Below, piece after piece: positions 62,453 to 64,000 of a DNA stretch of 64,000 nucleotides; positions within the stretch are counted from its first letter, which is position 1, and each line of letters opens with the position of its first letter. Source of the DNA: Thiohalophilus thiocyanatoxydans (GTDB lineage: Bacteria > Pseudomonadota > Gammaproteobacteria > UBA6429 > Thiohalophilaceae); NCBI RefSeq assembly GCF_004366735.1, contig NZ_SOQX01000006.1, positions 62,001 to 126,000 on the forward strand, written 5' to 3'. The notes under the pieces are model-generated. The model worked only from the letters and a program-made list of their open reading frames with translations, did no database searches and had not been told where the DNA came from. The position numbers and the translations under genes are program-made.

Positions 62453-64000
62453 ATGCCCAGTGATACTCCCCGACCGACCAACTTTATTCGTCAGATCATC
62501 GAGGCCGATCTGGCCGCCGGGAAACACGACGGCCGGGTGATGACCCGGTTTCCGCCCGAACCCAACGGCTATCTGCATATCGGCCATGCCAAATCGATCG
62601 TGCTGAATTTCGGGGTGGCCGCGGATTATCACGGCGCCTGCAATCTGCGTTTTGATGATACCAATCCGCATAAAGAGAACGTCGAATTCGTCGAGGCGAT
62701 CAAACGGGATGTGCAGTGGCTCGGCTATGAATGGCAGAATCTTTATTTCGCCTCCAACTATTTCGAGCAGTTGTACGCGTATGCCGTCGAGCTGATCAAA
62801 CGGGGCAAGGCCTATGTCTGCGATCTGACCGGCGAACAGATCCGTGAATATCGCGGCACCCTGACCGAACCGGGCAGGGACAGTCCCTATCGCGAGCGCA
62901 GCGTCGAGGAGAACCTGGATCTGTTTGCCCGCATGCGTGCCGGCGAGTTTCAGGACGGTGAAAAAGTACTGCGCGCGAAAATCGATATGGCCTCGCCCAA
63001 TATCAATCTGCGCGATCCGACCATTTATCGTATCCGTCACGGTGTGATCCATCATCAGACCGGTGAGCAGTGGTGTATCTATCCGATGTACGACTTTACA
63101 CACTGCCTGTCCGATGCCCTGGAAGGGATCACGCATTCACTGTGTACTCTGGAGTTCGAGGATCACCGGCCGTTGTACGACTGGTTCCTGGACACCCTGC
63201 AGACGCCGCATCATCCGCAACAGATCGAGTTTTCACGTCTGACCCTGGAACATACCGTGACCAGCAAGCGCAAGCTGACCGAACTGGTCGAGCAGGGCTA
63301 TGTGGAGGGCTGGGACGATCCACGTATGCCGACCATCGCCGGTCTGCGCCGCCGCGGCTATACGCCCGCCGCGTTGCGCGATTTCTGCGAGCGCATCGGG
63401 GTTACCAAGTCGGACAACTTCGTCGAAATGGGTGTGCTCGAAAACAGTATTCGCGAGGATCTCAACCGCGTGGCGCCGCGGCGCATGGCGGTGCTGCATC
63501 CCCTCAAGGTGGTAATTACCAATTATCCGGAGGAACAAACCGAACAACTCGAGGCGCCCAACCATCCGCAGGATGAGAGCCAGGGGAGCAGACAGATTAG
63601 CTTCAGTCGTGAGGTCTGGATCGATCGGGATGACTTTATGGAAGTGGCGCCCAACAAGAAATTCAAACGCCTGGTCAGTGGCGGCGAGGTACGCCTGCGC
63701 AACGCCTATGTGATCCGTTGCGATGAGGTGATCAAGGACGCGCACGGCGAGATTATCGAGCTGCACTGTAGCTTCGATCCGGCGACCCTGGGCGCCAATC
63801 CCGAGGGGCGCAAGGTCAAGGGCGTTATCCACTGGGTCAACGCCGCTGATGCGCTGCCGGCCGAGCTGCGGCTCTATGATCGGCTGTTCAATCATCCCAA
63901 TCCCGACAGTGCCAAAGACGGCAAGCTCTGGACCGAGCATCTCAACCCCGACTCTCTGCGCACCCTGACGCACAGTCTGGTGGAGGCGAGCCTGGCCTCG
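62453..64000 (+). CDS. glnS: Glutaminyl-tRNA synthetase, cut by window edge
   Basis: 516 codons from the ATG at 62453 to the window end without a stop; the full protein is about 555-570 aa. HIGH motif [16 protein letters not shown], second motif VTSKRKL, and the GlnRS-specific [27 protein letters not shown] and the C-terminal beta-barrel region ([20 protein letters not shown]) are present. GltX plus GlnS together mean glutamine is charged directly. Confidence 0.97.
   Translation, partial: MPSDTPRPTNFIRQIIEADLAAGKHDGRVMTRFPPEPNGYLHIGHAKSIVLNFGVAADYHGACNLRFDDTNPHKENVEFVEAIKRDVQWLGYEWQNLYFASNYFEQLYAYAVELIKRGKAYVCDLTGEQIREYRGTLTEPGRDSPYRERSVEENLDLFARMRAGEFQDGEKVLRAKIDMASPNINLRDPTIYRIRHGVIHHQTGEQWCIYPMYDFTHCLSDALEGITHSLCTLEFEDHRPLYDWFLDTLQTPHHPQQIEFSRLTLEHTVTSKRKLTELVEQGYVEGWDDPRMPTIAGLRRRGYTPAALRDFCERIGVTKSDNFVEMGVLENSIREDLNRVAPRRMAVLHPLKVVITNYPEEQTEQLEAPNHPQDESQGSRQISFSREVWIDRDDFMEVAPNKKFKRLVSGGEVRLRNAYVIRCDEVIKDAHGEIIELHCSFDPATLGANPEGRKVKGVIHWVNAADALPAELRLYDRLFNHPNPDSAKDGKLWTEHLNPDSLRTLTHSLVEASLAS

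Overview
The window looks like chromosomal DNA of a free-living gammaproteobacterium, probably a Chromatiales/Thiotrichales-like chemolithotroph. That placement is inference. It rests on gammaproteobacterial gene orders (trpF-trpB-trpA-accD-folC-dedD-cvpA-purF; tig-clpP-clpX-lon-hupB-tRNAs-ppiD; lpxH-ppiB next to cysS; mltD / yafS-rnhA-dnaQ; gltX-glnS), moderately high GC, and a complete uptake [NiFe]-hydrogenase locus. Almost all sequence is housekeeping. The unusual material is in the tRNA region near 21 kb, the hydrogenase locus (23.3-34.3 kb) and the intergenic repeats.

Layout. 1-1.7 kb (minus): a diguanylate cyclase coupled to the start of a Tsx-like outer-membrane channel. 2.1-9.7 kb (plus): tryptophan synthesis, acetyl-CoA carboxylase beta subunit, folate synthase, SPOR protein, CvpA and PurF. 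10-15.5 kb: O-succinylhomoserine sulfhydrylase, a Nudix hydrolase, glycerate kinase, a DUF455 ferritin-like protein and a lipoprotein. 15.8-17.7 kb (minus): LpxH and two cyclophilins, divergent from cysS. 20-21.7 kb: folD and tRNA-Pro, then a tRNA-Arg(UCU) split after the first anticodon base by a 255-nt group I intron, a highly folded 185-bp segment ending in a second copy of the tRNA 3' end, and tRNA-His. 22-23 kb: a methionine-rich Spy-like protein and a broken ArsI/CadI gene.

23.3-34.3 kb (minus), in transcription order: hypF, hypE, a small cytochrome c, a maturation protease, a HupH-domain protein, the hydrogenase small subunit, a 96-aa unknown protein, the large subunit, a small HupE-like membrane protein, hypC, hypA, hypB, hypD. 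The whole maturation set is present. The small subunit lacks the two extra cysteines of oxygen-tolerant enzymes, and no cytochrome b or Isp1/Isp2 partner is encoded.

34.7-47 kb (plus): an NhaP2-type antiporter, tRNA-Lys and tRNA-Leu, the tig-clpPX-lon-hupB protein quality-control block with a candidate sigma32 promoter before lon, tRNA-Val and tRNA-Asp, ppiD, and a dicarboxylate/amino-acid symporter. 47.3-55.1 kb: fabI and a Yej-type peptide ABC transporter. 55.3-64 kb: an ABC-ATPase remnant, mltD, yafS-like, rnhA, dnaQ, a CRP-family regulator, gltX and a glnS cut by the window edge.

The most distinctive genome-wide signal is a set of dispersed repeat pairs, usually two inverted arms around a variable spacer. 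Several are built on a 7-bp period: GAGGGAC, CTAGNNN and TTGAATG units. Others have CGCAGAG- or ACCAAGACAC-type arms. Some copies run into genes and supply the C-terminal residues and stop codons of three unrelated proteins, and the N-terminus of a fourth.
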